A stretch of DNA of 64,000 nt, from positions 1-64,000 of the forward strand of contig NZ_AOLQ01000007.1 of NCBI RefSeq assembly GCF_000337775.1. The letters run 5' to 3'. The notes under the pieces were generated by a model. That model saw nothing but the letters and a program-made list of their open reading frames with translations. It was not told the DNA's origin and did no database searches. A program made the translations under genes and the position numbers. How positions within the stretch are numbered: position 1 is the first letter of the stretch; each line of letters starts with the position of its first letter. Source of the stretch: Haloarcula vallismortis ATCC 29715 (GTDB taxonomy: Archaea; Halobacteriota; Halobacteria; Halobacteriales; Haloarculaceae). Positions 7,466-15,685 of this stretch are shown one piece after another.

Positions 7466-9439
7466 CTAGTCGTCTGCAGGCGCAGCGCCGCCGTCGTCGT
7501 GTTGCTGCTTCGTGTGCGAGAGCTTGCCACCGGCGGCGAGGATCTCGCGTTCGCGCTCGGAGGCGTCAAGCTGGCCGGTCGCTTCCCAGTCGTCGTTCAC
7601 GCGGATGGTGAACTCTGTCTGGCCGGATTTGACTGCCTCGGCCGCGTCGTCGACGATCTCGATGTCGTCGCCTTCCTCGATCTTCTCGTAGGTCTCCTCG
7701 TCGATGGTGAGCGGGACGATACCGAAGTTGAACAGGTTCGCCTTGTGGATGCGGGCGAAGCTCTGTGCAAGGACGGTCTCGATACCCAGGTACATCGGGC
7801 ACAGGGCCGCGTGTTCACGCGAGGAGCCCTGACCGTAGTTCTCGCCAGCGACGAGCACACCGCCGTCGGCTTCGAGTGCGCGCTCCGCGAACGTGTCGTC
7901 GACACGCGAGAGCGTGAACTCGGAGAGCTTCGGGACGTTCGACCGGTACATCAGGATGTCCTGTGTGGCCGGGATGATGTGGTCCGTCGTGATGTTGTCC
8001 TCCATCTTGAGGAGGGCCTCACCACCGACTTCCGTCTCCAGCGGGTCCTTCAGCGGCACGTCACCGATGTTCGGGCCCTTGATGAGCTCGTCGTCGACGG
8101 CGTTGTCCGGCGCGATGAGGTCCGATTCGGAGTTGCCGATGTACTGGTCGGGCATCTCCAGACCCGGCGCTTCGAGGTCGCCGAGTTCGTCGGCGAGGTC
8201 TCGCGGGTCGACGATTTCGCCTTTGATGGCCGCCGCGGTGGCGACTTCCGGCGAGCAGAGGTAGACGTTGTCGTCCTCGATGCCGGAGCGACCCTCGAAG
8301 TTGCGGTTGAAGGTTCGCAGCGAGACTGAATCGGAGGCTGGGACGTGACCGATGCCGATGCAGGCACCACACGTCGCCTCGGAGAAGTTGACGCCGGCGG
8401 CCATCATCTCCGCGGTCCAGCCCTCGCGGGCCAGCATCTCGGAGGCCTGCTTGGAGCCGGGGGCGACGATCATCTCGGTCTTCTTGTCGATGTTGCGCCC
8501 TTCCAGCATCTTCGCGGCCGGGAGGATGTCCTCGTAGGCGCCGTTCGTACAGGAACCGATCATGACCTGCTCGACGTCGACGCCCTCGACCTCGGAGACG
8601 GGGACGACGTTGTCGGGCATGGACGGCTCGGCGATGAGCGGTTCGAGGTCCGAGAGATCGACGACGATCTCGTCGGCGTACTCGGCGTCCTCGTCGGGGC
8701 CGATGTCCTCGAAGACGTCCTCGCGGCCGAGGCGCTCGAGGTAGTCCTTGGTCTGGTCGTCCGTCGGGAAGATAGAGGACGTTGCACCGAGCTCGGTCCC
8801 CATGTTGGTGATGGTGGTCCGCTCGGGGACGGTCAGCGTCTCGACGCCGGGACCGGTGTATTCCAGCACCTTGCCGACGCCGCCCTTGACCGAAAGCCGG
8901 CGGAGCAGCTCCAAGATGACGTCCTTGGCGGTGGCCCATTCGGGCAGCTCGCCTTCGAGGCGGACGTTGACGACTTCCGGCATCTCGATGTAGTAGGCAC
9001 CGCCACCCATCGCGACGGCGACGTCGAGCCCACCGGACCCGATGGCGAGTTCACCGAGGCCACCGGGGGTCGGCGTGTGCGAGTCGGACCCGAGCATCGT
9101 CTTGCCGGGTGCGGCGAAGTTCTCCTTGTGGACGTTGTGACAGATACCGTTACCGGGGCGTGAGAAGTGAGCCCCGAACGTACCCGCCGCAGAGCGGAGG
9201 AAACGGTGGTCGTCGGTGTTCTTGAAGTCGAACTGATATGTCTGGTGGTCACAGTACTGTGCGGCCAGTTCCGTCTGGACCTCTTCGAGGCCCAGCGCTT
9301 CGAACTGCAGCCAGACGAGCGTCCCGGTCGTGTCCTGTGTCAGCACCTGATCGATCTCGATACCGATCTCTTCTCCGGGTGTTAGCTCCCCTTCGACGAG
9401 ATGGTCGTCGAGAATTTTTTCCGTAAGCGTCTGTCCCAT
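7466..9439 (-). CDS. acn: aconitate hydratase
   Basis: A 657-aa [4Fe-4S] aconitase that interconverts citrate and isocitrate in the cytosolic TCA cycle. Cluster ligands are visible: Cys297 in GSCTNG and Cys357/Cys360 in TCGACIG. GSDSHTPTPG and the C-terminal GENYGQGSSREHAA swivel-domain motif are typical. The frame extends 28 codons upstream, but the ATG at 9439 opens the conserved MGQTLTEKIL sequence, and a TATA box (9465-9472) is 28 nt upstream, fitting a leaderless mRNA. The protein is shorter than bacterial AcnA (about 890 aa), as expected for the archaeal/mitochondrial-like type. A homologous function such as homoaconitase is unlikely. Confidence 0.95.
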   Translation of the reverse strand: MGQTLTEKILDDHLVEGELTPGEEIGIEIDQVLTQDTTGTLVWLQFEALGLEEVQTELAAQYCDHQTYQFDFKNTDDHRFLRSAAGTFGAHFSRPGNGICHNVHKENFAAPGKTMLGSDSHTPTPGGLGELAIGSGGLDVAVAMGGGAYYIEMPEVVNVRLEGELPEWATAKDVILELLRRLSVKGGVGKVLEYTGPGVETLTVPERTTITNMGTELGATSSIFPTDDQTKDYLERLGREDVFEDIGPDEDAEYADEIVVDLSDLEPLIAEPSMPDNVVPVSEVEGVDVEQVMIGSCTNGAYEDILPAAKMLEGRNIDKKTEMIVAPGSKQASEMLAREGWTAEMMAAGVNFSEATCGACIGIGHVPASDSVSLRTFNRNFEGRSGIEDDNVYLCSPEVATAAAIKGEIVDPRDLADELGDLEAPGLEMPDQYIGNSESDLIAPDNAVDDELIKGPNIGDVPLKDPLETEVGGEALLKMEDNITTDHIIPATQDILMYRSNVPKLSEFTLSRVDDTFAERALEADGGVLVAGENYGQGSSREHAALCPMYLGIETVLAQSFARIHKANLFNFGIVPLTIDEETYEKIEEGDDIEIVDDAAEAVKSGQTEFTIRVNDDWEATGQLDASEREREILAAGGKLSHTKQQHDDGGAAPADD

Positions 9440-9462
9440 AACGTGCGTCAATGGATGGCGCG

Positions 9463-9472
9463 GCGGTATAAA
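9463..9472 (-). promoter_or_regulatory. TATA box of the aconitase gene
   Basis: On the minus strand the sequence reads GGATTTATAC, centred about 28 nt upstream of the ATG at 9439. This is the spacing expected for a haloarchaeal leaderless promoter. A second TATA-like stretch is at 9497-9507. Confidence 0.6.
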
Positions 9473-9601
9473 TCCCGCGTATTCCGTCGTATTTTTCATA
9501 TAAAAACCCGCTCCGTCCGTCACTCAGAAGCGAGTCAACCGGCCGAGACGGCAGTCGGCCAGACCGGCAGGTCTTTCCACGACACTCACACAGAACCGCG
9601 T

Positions 9602-10063
9602 ATGTTCAAAAGCGGACGATTCGTCGCCGATGCCCTCGGCGACCTGCGCGAGTCGCAAGTGCAACCGAACGGCGTCGACCTCACGCTCGGTGCGATCTAC
9701 GAGCAGGTCAAACCGGGGCGCATCGAACGCGGTGGCAAGACTGTTGGCGACCGACAGGAGATCGAACCCAGCGACGGAATGTACCACCTCGACCGCGGTG
9801 GCTACATCGTCGAGTACGCCGACCGCGTCGTCATTCCAGATGGCCACATCGGCTTTCTCCTCCCCCGGTCGTCGTTGCTCCGGAACTCCTGCATGCTCGA
9901 TACGGCAGTCTGGGACGCCGGCTACGAGGGGCGGGGCGAGGGGCTACTGGAGGTCCACCATCCAATAGAACTCGAAGCGGGCGCACGCGTCGCACAGCTC
10001 GTACTCGCCGACGCCGCTCACGAGGGGACGTACGAAGGGTCGTATCAGGGCGAAAATCTCTGA
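9602..10063 (+). CDS. dut: deoxyuridine 5'-triphosphate nucleotidohydrolase (archaeal type)
   Basis: A 153-aa protein of the dUTPase/dCTP-deaminase fold. It would hydrolyse dUTP to dUMP and diphosphate, keeping uracil out of DNA and feeding dTMP synthesis. The substrate-binding motif PRSSLLRNS (about 97-105), the AVWDAGYEGRGEG motif and a glycine/tyrosine C-terminal arm (GTYEGSYQGE) are present. Length suits the archaeal dUTPase subgroup rather than the 190-200-aa dCTP deaminases. The open frame runs 67 codons further upstream, through the aconitase promoter, but MFKSGRF is the natural family start. A more divergent paralogue is encoded at 50749-51189. Confidence 0.88.
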   Translation: MFKSGRFVADALGDLRESQVQPNGVDLTLGAIYEQVKPGRIERGGKTVGDRQEIEPSDGMYHLDRGGYIVEYADRVVIPDGHIGFLLPRSSLLRNSCMLDTAVWDAGYEGRGEGLLEVHHPIELEAGARVAQLVLADAAHEGTYEGSYQGENL

Positions 10064-10285
10064 TCCGTAACCGCGGTCCGAAACAGGTCTCGTGGCTCTA
10101 AACATGGTAGGCCATGCTGTGAATTTAAGTGGATTTCCTGAGTGCTATCCATTGGTGCTTGAAGCAACTATACCCCGGTCCACACCGCCGTCAGCCTTCA
10201 GTACCCGGAAATTACACAAGCACCGTTTTCAGGTACGACAACTGTCTGACCGGGGTTTATCACCGTTGCTGCGTGACAGTGAGAC

Positions 10286-10945
10286 ATGATAGTAGAATTT
10301 CACATCGATGCCCCCCTCTTGCAGCGAACAGCTGAAACGCTGAGTAAAGCAGCGATACGGATACAGCGACTGCACTGCGAGAGCGGCGACTGTCGTGCCG
10401 TCGCCTGGATTGGCCCCGTCGAACGGCCCGCCATCGAAGCGAATCTGGCCCAGGACGAGAGTATCACCGACTATGCCCACGTAGCGGCAGAAGGAGATGG
10501 TCACTGGTACACCCTACACACAACTGATACGACAATCGACGCGATCGGAGAAGCGCTGTTGAACGCGGACGGGTTCCTGCTCGGCGCCGCACAGACCGGC
10601 GAGGACTGGGTCTTTCGGGCCCGGTTCCCCGAGAAGAGTTCGGTGCTGTCGTTCCGTGACGCGCTCGTGTCCAGTGATATCACCATCGACATTCAGACAA
10701 TCACTGACGACACAGAAGCCTCCCCTCAGTTCGGCGTGACGGACCCACAGAGAGAAGTGCTGTTGCTCGCGCTCAATCGTGGGTACTTCACCGTCCCGCG
10801 GGAGTCGTCTCTCTCGGATCTCGCCGCCGAACTCGGTATCTCCAGTCAGGCCGCTTCGGAGCGGCTCCGCCGGGGGACGCGAACACTGGTCCAGAACACA
10901 CTGGCAGCCCCTGAGCGGCCGCTTGTCGGCTCACCGCCGGAGTAA
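10286..10945 (+). CDS. Bat-type helix-turn-helix transcription regulator
   Basis: A 219-aa protein with the two-part layout of haloarchaeal Bat-like regulators: an N-terminal sensor/linker of about 155 residues and a C-terminal HTH_10 domain (about 160-210), with TDPQREVLLLALNRGYF, LAAELGIS and QAASERLRRG. Such proteins bind DNA and respond to unknown cellular cues. No GAF or PAS domain is obvious. A TATA-like TTTATCA (about 10256-10262) sits 28 nt before the ATG, implying a leaderless transcript. It is a single-gene unit; targets cannot be inferred, though HalOD1 and mgsA follow in the same direction. Confidence 0.85.
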   Translation: MIVEFHIDAPLLQRTAETLSKAAIRIQRLHCESGDCRAVAWIGPVERPAIEANLAQDESITDYAHVAAEGDGHWYTLHTTDTTIDAIGEALLNADGFLLGAAQTGEDWVFRARFPEKSSVLSFRDALVSSDITIDIQTITDDTEASPQFGVTDPQREVLLLALNRGYFTVPRESSLSDLAAELGISSQAASERLRRGTRTLVQNTLAAPERPLVGSPPE

Positions 10946-11031
10946 TCGAGAGGAGACCGGAACCCCGTCCGTAGAAAGCGAGGACGGTTGGACGCTGGCT
11001 CTCTGTGAGGGTGGGTCTGGGAGTTGTCTGT

Positions 11032-11049
11032 CGGCGAGCAGCCGTTTTT
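11032..11049 (+). terminator. hairpin plus T-run after the Bat-type gene
   Basis: A 4-bp stem (CGGC/GCCG) with a 5-nt loop is followed directly by five Ts. It lies about 85 nt downstream of the regulator stop codon. Confidence 0.4.
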
Positions 11050-11166
11050 GCGTCATTTGAGCCGACAGTGTGGGTGGACCGTCTTGACCGTCGTCGACAC
11101 GCCGGTTACTTCAGACAGTGAAATAGCTCATCCGCTGTTATAAGAGAAGGGAGCGTATGCTGGTGT

Positions 11167-11445
11167 ATGAGCTCGAACGAGGGGACTGTGTATATGCTGC
11201 GGAGTCGGGCCACGGAAGGGTCCGACGACTGGGTGAGCCCCGAGCCCGCGGGAGATGTTATTGCCGATGCGGTGCTTGAAGCGACGGATCTGGATGCGGA
11301 TGATATTGACGGGCTGGATACGTACGTCGACAGCGAGTCACTCCGTGCGGTCGTCGGAGAGGGGACGACGGAGTCGCTGACGTTCGCTGTCGAAGGACAC
11401 GACGTGACAGTAACCGCTGATGGAGAGATTTCTGTCGGTGGGTAA
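11167..11445 (+). CDS. stand-alone HalOD1 output-domain protein
   Basis: A 92-aa protein that is essentially one HalOD1 domain (haloarchaeal output domain 1). The pattern of a short helical half with DVIADAVLEATDLDADDIDGLDTYVDSE and a C-terminal beta part (LTFAVEGHDVTVTADGEISV) is characteristic. In other proteins HalOD1 follows receiver or sensor domains, so this solo form may act as a partner of a signalling protein. A TATA box (GTTATAAGAG, about 11137-11146) is 28 nt upstream of the ATG. Biochemical function is unknown. Confidence 0.8.
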   Translation: MSSNEGTVYMLRSRATEGSDDWVSPEPAGDVIADAVLEATDLDADDIDGLDTYVDSESLRAVVGEGTTESLTFAVEGHDVTVTADGEISVGG

Positions 11446-11503
11446 CCGGCGCTAACAGGCCCCCGTCCAAATGACATAAGTCGATGGCCAGAGAGCCACA
11501 GGT

Positions 11504-11887
11504 ATGACCCGTGTCGCGCTCATCGCACACGACGACGAGAAGCCAGAGATGATCGATCTGGCACAGAGTTACGAATCGACACTCTCGGAGTTCGATCTCG
11601 TCGGAACTGGCACGACGAGCAAGCGTATTATGGCCGAGACCGACCTCACGGTCGAGCGCAAGGAGAGCGGGCCGATGGGCGGCGACACACAGATCGGCGC
11701 GGAAGTCGCCGAGGGCCGGATGGACGGCATCGTCTTCCTCCGGGACCCGCTGACGGCACAGCCCCACGAGCCGGACATCTCAGCGCTCCTGCGCATCTGT
11801 GACGTCCATGACGTGCCGCTGGCGACGACGCGGACCTCGGCGGAATACGTTCTCGACGGGCTGGCCCAAGACACAGCCGACGACTAG
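11504..11887 (+). CDS. mgsA: methylglyoxal synthase
   Basis: A 127-aa homologue of MgsA, which converts dihydroxyacetone phosphate to methylglyoxal and phosphate. Diagnostic sequences are GTGTTSKRI near residue 35 (phosphate binding), [17 protein letters not shown] (about 55-71, with the catalytic aspartate) and [15 protein letters not shown]. The HAMAP-type length for this family is about 130-150 aa. A weak TATA-like ACATAAG is near 11473-11479. It is a monocistronic unit convergent with queC; in haloarchaea such a bypass may relieve sugar-phosphate overflow, but that is inference. Confidence 0.92.
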   Translation: MTRVALIAHDDEKPEMIDLAQSYESTLSEFDLVGTGTTSKRIMAETDLTVERKESGPMGGDTQIGAEVAEGRMDGIVFLRDPLTAQPHEPDISALLRICDVHDVPLATTRTSAEYVLDGLAQDTADD

Positions 11888-11917
11888 CCCGTCAGAAGGC
11901 AACCGTTCGCGGGCTGC

Positions 11918-12616
11918 CTACTCCGCGTACGTCGGTCGCTCCGCGTACTCGATGGGGTCTCGCTCGCCGATGCGCTGGAAGGCTTCGAGCCGGAAGGCGC
12001 AGGCGTCACACGTCCCACAGGCCGGTTCGTCGTCCCGGTAACAGCTCCACGTATCCTCGTAGGGGACGCCGAGTTCGACGCCGCGCTCGGCGATGTCGGT
12101 CTTGGACCACTCGATGAAGGGCGCGACGAGGTCGATGTCCGTCTCTGGCTTCGTGCCGGCGTCGATGACGCTCTGAAAGGCGTCGAAGAAGGCGGGCCGG
12201 CAATCCGGATACCCCGAGAAGTCCTCGCTGTGTGCGCCGATGAAGACGGCCCCGCAGTCGTTGGCCTCGGCGTAGGAGACAGCCATCGACAGCAGGTTCG
12301 CGTTGCGGAACGGGACATACGAGGTCGGAATCTCGTCGCTGTCGGTGTCGGCGTCGGCCACGTCCATCGAGTCGTCGGTCAGCGACGACGCACCGATCTG
12401 CGTGAGGTGGCCGGTCTCGACGTGGAGGAAGTCCGCCGCGTCGACGTGGTCGGCCAGTGCGCTGGCACAGTCGTACTCCCGGTCTTCGGTGTTTTGCCCG
12501 TAGCTCGTATGGAGGAGATACAGGTCGTCGTAGCCGCGGGTCTGTGCTTCATAGGCCGCCGTGGCGCTGTCCATGCCGCCGGAGGCGAGCACGACAGCGC
12601 GGGTGTCGTCAGTCAT
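11918..12616 (-). CDS. queC: 7-cyano-7-deazaguanine (preQ0) synthase
   Basis: A 232-aa PP-loop ATPase. QueC converts 7-carboxy-7-deazaguanine, ATP and ammonia to preQ0. The PP-loop SGGMDS is at 12-17, and a C-terminal zinc site is formed by four cysteines in CYRDDEPACGTCDAC. The longest frame starts at a TTG within the queE stop codon; the ATG at 12616 is preferred because it opens the conserved TDDTRAVVLASGG sequence. It is the last gene of the queD-queE-queC operon. In archaea preQ0 is inserted at position 15 of tRNAs and turned into archaeosine. Confidence 0.95.
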   Translation of the reverse strand: MTDDTRAVVLASGGMDSATAAYEAQTRGYDDLYLLHTSYGQNTEDREYDCASALADHVDAADFLHVETGHLTQIGASSLTDDSMDVADADTDSDEIPTSYVPFRNANLLSMAVSYAEANDCGAVFIGAHSEDFSGYPDCRPAFFDAFQSVIDAGTKPETDIDLVAPFIEWSKTDIAERGVELGVPYEDTWSCYRDDEPACGTCDACAFRLEAFQRIGERDPIEYAERPTYAE

Positions 12617-12639
12617 CTGTGATGATTTCAGTAAGTGCC

Positions 12640-13422
12640 TCAAGTGCCCGGTGCGTCGTTCCAGAGGTCGACGTGGAGCCGCGGCGTGTAGCGGTAGCCG
12701 TACTCCAGCGCGAGGTCCGCGACGGTCTCCCGGGTCGATTCGAGCTGGTCGCGGGTCTGTCCTTCCGGCATCAGTAACACGTCGTCGTCACGTACGCGAG
12801 CCGAGGCGGCGTCGCGGAGGCGCTCGATGAGGCGCTCGATTTCGGCCATGTCCTCGCGGCCCGTGACGACGAACTTCAGTTGCGTGTCGTAGGTTTCGAC
12901 GAGGTCGGCCAGCGTGTCCAGGTCGAGCCGGCGCTCTTCGTGGCGGTCAGCCCACTCGCCGTCGCCGTCCGGGTCGCGGTCGGCCGTCGGCGTGCTGGAG
13001 GCCAGTTTCGGGCTGACGCTGGCGAGGTCAATCGGAGCCTCTGGAACGACAGTCCCGTTGGTCTCGACCGTCGTGTGGTAGCCCCGGTCGGCCAACCGCT
13101 CCAGCAGGACCTCGCTCGAATCGTGAATGAGTGGTTCGCCGCCGGTGAGGACGACGTGGTCGGCGTCGTACTCCGCGATAGCCGCGAGCACGTCGTCGAC
13201 GGCGAACCAGTCGTGGGTCGGCTCCCACGAGGTGTGATAGGAATCACAGAACCAGCACCGCAAATTACAGCCGCTGGTCCGGACGAACACGCTCGGAACG
13301 CCGGCCAATCGGCCCTCGCCTTGCAGCGACTGGAACAGTTCGTTGATCGGGAGGTCACCCGTCTCCGCGTCGGCGTCAGTTCCCTCGATATCGACCCCGG
13401 GCGCGTCGTTCGCGACCGGCAT
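12640..13422 (-). CDS. queE: 7-carboxy-7-deazaguanine synthase
   Basis: A 260-aa radical SAM enzyme that rearranges 6-carboxytetrahydropterin to 7-carboxy-7-deazaguanine. The cluster motif C-x3-C-x2-C is at Cys52, Cys56 and Cys59 (SGCNLRCWFC), and the N-terminal INELFQSLQGEGRLAG is the usual QueE signature. LTGGEPL at about 95 is the SAM-binding GGE motif. The start overlaps the queD stop. Compared with compact bacterial QueE it carries an insert around 150-175 rich in Asp/Arg (PTADRDPDGDGEW), as halophilic homologues often do. Confidence 0.95.
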   Translation of the reverse strand: MPVANDAPGVDIEGTDADAETGDLPINELFQSLQGEGRLAGVPSVFVRTSGCNLRCWFCDSYHTSWEPTHDWFAVDDVLAAIAEYDADHVVLTGGEPLIHDSSEVLLERLADRGYHTTVETNGTVVPEAPIDLASVSPKLASSTPTADRDPDGDGEWADRHEERRLDLDTLADLVETYDTQLKFVVTGREDMAEIERLIERLRDAASARVRDDDVLLMPEGQTRDQLESTRETVADLALEYGYRYTPRLHVDLWNDAPGT

Positions 13423-13871
13423 CAGCGGATACAGAGTTCGCTGGTCTCCCGAACGGAGACGGCCACATCCGAGACTGTCTCCGGGAGGTGGTCGGCGAGA
13501 CGCTGTTCCAGTATTGTGGCCATGACTTCGGCTGTCGGCGGGTGGTCGAGAACGACCACAGCGTCGCCATCGCCGCTGGCATCGAAGGCCTCGACCAGCG
13601 GGTCGCCGGCTTCAAGCAGGAAGCGGTGGTCCCATTCGTCGACCACGTCCGTGATTTCGCCCTTGTCGACGACCCACCCTTCGTCGGTGAGTTCACCGGT
13701 GACGCGGACAGTAATCTCGTAGTTGTGTCCGTGCGGGCGCGAGCATTTCCCGTCGTGATGTAGCAATCGATGGCCCGCAGAGATCCGGAGCGGTCGATCA
13801 CCGCCGACAACAAGTTCGCGCTCGCCAGCGTCGGCGAGCGTGTCATCGGCCCTCGATAGTCGCTGAGACAT
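13422..13871 (-). CDS. queD: 6-carboxy-5,6,7,8-tetrahydropterin synthase
   Basis: A 149-aa member of the 6-pyruvoyl-tetrahydropterin synthase/QueD family, making 6-carboxytetrahydropterin from dihydroneopterin triphosphate. The zinc-binding histidines are His34 and the HGH at 47-49; Cys43 in GKCSRPHGHNY is the catalytic cysteine pattern of QueD. WDHRFLL and the C-terminal ETSELC segment complete the active site. It is the first gene of queDEC; a TATA-like GTTAAG near 13893-13900 is about 26 nt upstream of the start. Confidence 0.93.
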   Translation of the reverse strand: MSQRLSRADDTLADAGERELVVGGDRPLRISAGHRLLHHDGKCSRPHGHNYEITVRVTGELTDEGWVVDKGEITDVVDEWDHRFLLEAGDPLVEAFDASGDGDAVVVLDHPPTAEVMATILEQRLADHLPETVSDVAVSVRETSELCIR

Positions 13872-14057
13872 ATCACGGTATTATCGGTCGGTGGCTTAAC
13901 TCTCACGGGAGCTGGCTGGCCAGTGCCTCGGTACCACGGAACTGAGACGAACGAGGGGCGAGTCGTTACTGTCCGACAGTAGGTGCGCAGTGGGAGACAC
14001 GTATCGAGAGCGAGCAGACGGCGATAATCGAACGGAGTTCACCGTAAAACGGCGCTC

Positions 14058-14077
14058 AGCGACCGCTGACGGTCGCT
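14058..14077 (-). terminator. perfect 8-bp hairpin after the 14104 gene
   Basis: AGCGACCG and its exact complement are separated by a CTGA loop. It lies 27 nt beyond the stop of the minus-strand gene at 14104 and is likely its transcription end signal. No other feature is seen in 13900-14057. Confidence 0.5.
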
Positions 14078-14103
14078 CCGCGTGTTACTGAGAGTCCGCA
14101 GAG

Positions 14104-14478
14104 TCACTCAGAGAGTGAGTCCTCGGCAACGGCCGCAAGTCGTCGGTTCACGGCTCGGAGATACTCGGCGGCAGCGTCGGGGTCGTTGGTATCGAGCGCG
14201 GCGGACACTTGCTCGTAGCCGTGGAGCAACTGCGAGCGCAACTCACACTCCGGCAGTTTGTTCCGGCTGACCGTCTCGGCCGTCGCAACTGTCTGTCGAG
14301 CCGTATCGAACTCCGCTGCGGTAATCGCCGTCTCGCCCTCTTCAGCGAGTTGTGTCAGCACCGCGTGTACGTCGCTGGGCAGGTCTCTGGACACAGACGC
14401 TGTTAGGTGTGCACAGAGATAACAGTCATGTTGGTCACACAGCGGTGAGCGCCGGCCCGCCTCGTGGGCGACTCTCAC
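14104..14478 (-). CDS. small conserved haloarchaeal protein, unknown
   Basis: A 124-aa soluble, mainly helical protein with a GTG start. The N-terminal 30 residues contain three cysteines (CDQHDCYLCAHL) that could form a partial zinc site. The rest (SDVHAVLTQLAEEGETAITAAEFDTARQTVATAETV) reads as a helical hairpin domain. If the true start is further inside, at the SRDLPSDVHAVL segment, the cysteines would be lost. It is divergent from the 14530 gene with only 51 nt between them. No function recognised. Confidence 0.55.
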   Translation of the reverse strand: MRVAHEAGRRSPLCDQHDCYLCAHLTASVSRDLPSDVHAVLTQLAEEGETAITAAEFDTARQTVATAETVSRNKLPECELRSQLLHGYEQVSAALDTNDPDAAAEYLRAVNRRLAAVAEDSLSE

Positions 14479-14529
14479 CGCGAGGGAACCGGCGTAAGGG
14501 ATAGGTCACTGTAGCCCACAGAGTCGGGT

Positions 14530-15219
14530 GTGACACGACGTGCCGTCGAACGGGAGTTCGAACGTTACCTCTCGCAGTTCGTCGACGAGACGTACGCGGC
14601 ATTCGATGTGGCGGCCGTGCTACGCGGATCAAGTGGAGGCGGGAGCCGCGTTGCGGGCAAACTACTGAACAACAGCCGACCGCTAGAACGCCACGTCATC
14701 CGACCGAAGCTCCAGTCCTACCAGCAACAGATACTCGCCCAACTGGAGCCGGTACTGGATTACGCCGCCACTGATACGACGTTTGACACGTATGCGGACG
14801 AAGTGCTGGCCCGCGATATCTACTGGAACGCGCTCCGTGACACCGTCCGCGGCGACCAACGAGAACAGATTCGGGAGCGACTGCTGGCCCGCCAGCAATC
14901 GTTTGGAGACGACCTCGCGCCGCTGGTCGCCGCCGACAGCGACGACTTCTGGACGGCTGTCACTGACACATACGACCGGGAAACGGCGACGGACATCGTT
15001 CAGACACACTTCGAGTTCTCCGTGCCACTGCGGGAGGACCAGAACGCCTTCGCCTTCGAACTCAGCATTGACCCCGGTGAGGTGCTGGGCGGGCTCGCGC
15101 GGGCCCTGCCAACGCTCAACGTCGAATTCACCGACGAGGCGTTGCGGTCGATGCGCCACGCTGAACAGCAGGTCATTCCGTCGGCGAAGGCTGACGTAGA
15201 ACAGGCTTACGAGTCATAG
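14530..15219 (+). CDS. conserved haloarchaeal protein, unknown
   Basis: A 229-aa protein beginning with GTG. It is soluble and helix-rich, with an N-terminal half of amphipathic helices around SRPLERHVIRPKLQSYQQQIL and a C-terminal FELSIDPGEVLGGLARALPTLNVEFTDEA segment. No transmembrane region or catalytic motif is seen. It shares its upstream region with the divergent 14104-14478 gene. Its distribution appears restricted to haloarchaea; function unknown. Confidence 0.65.
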   Translation: MTRRAVEREFERYLSQFVDETYAAFDVAAVLRGSSGGGSRVAGKLLNNSRPLERHVIRPKLQSYQQQILAQLEPVLDYAATDTTFDTYADEVLARDIYWNALRDTVRGDQREQIRERLLARQQSFGDDLAPLVAADSDDFWTAVTDTYDRETATDIVQTHFEFSVPLREDQNAFAFELSIDPGEVLGGLARALPTLNVEFTDEALRSMRHAEQQVIPSAKADVEQAYES

Positions 15220-15296
15220 AGTAGCCCTGCTACTGCGCGCCGTTTTGCACAGCCCACAGTACCAGCCGGTGCTCAGAGTGGTAGCGTCCGAAAGTG

Positions 15297-15336
15297 GACA
15301 CAACAGCCGTCTTGGCACGTGGACGGCTATTGTGTC
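15297..15336. other. long inverted repeat in a 466-bp intergenic region
   Basis: Two 15-nt arms (15297-15311 and 15322-15336) pair at 14 positions around a 10-nt loop. It lies 78 nt after the stop at 15219 and may be a terminator, an RNA structure or a relic element end. The remaining gap (15337-15685) turns AT-rich at 15500-15590 but contains no supported gene. Confidence 0.6.
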
Positions 15337-15685
15337 GGATATTGGTGTTGGTGTTGACTGACGACGGCAGGTATGGTTACTCACGTCGACTCGGCCTCGG
15401 ACTCCGCGAGGCCGATATAGCATGGGAGCTTGGCAGCGAACGCCGGTGACGGCGTTCACCTACGGGCTACAGTACGTAGACCAATCAACCTGCCATCGAT
15501 TTCCATGTACCCATATGGTAAATAACCTACGAAATATGTTACTTCTATACCGAGTAAATCATTATAGTCCGTCTTCAGCAACCATAACGCCGGAACGCAG
15601 GAGGGGACAGAACTACTAGAAATCTGGTAATTCTTTATCGAAGGTCACGAGAGTCAAACGTGACAGTGACGGGACCGGCGTCGCG

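Noticed and set aside
9401-9601. N-terminal extension of dut
   Set aside because: It would run through the aconitase promoter, and the family starts at the ATG at 9602.
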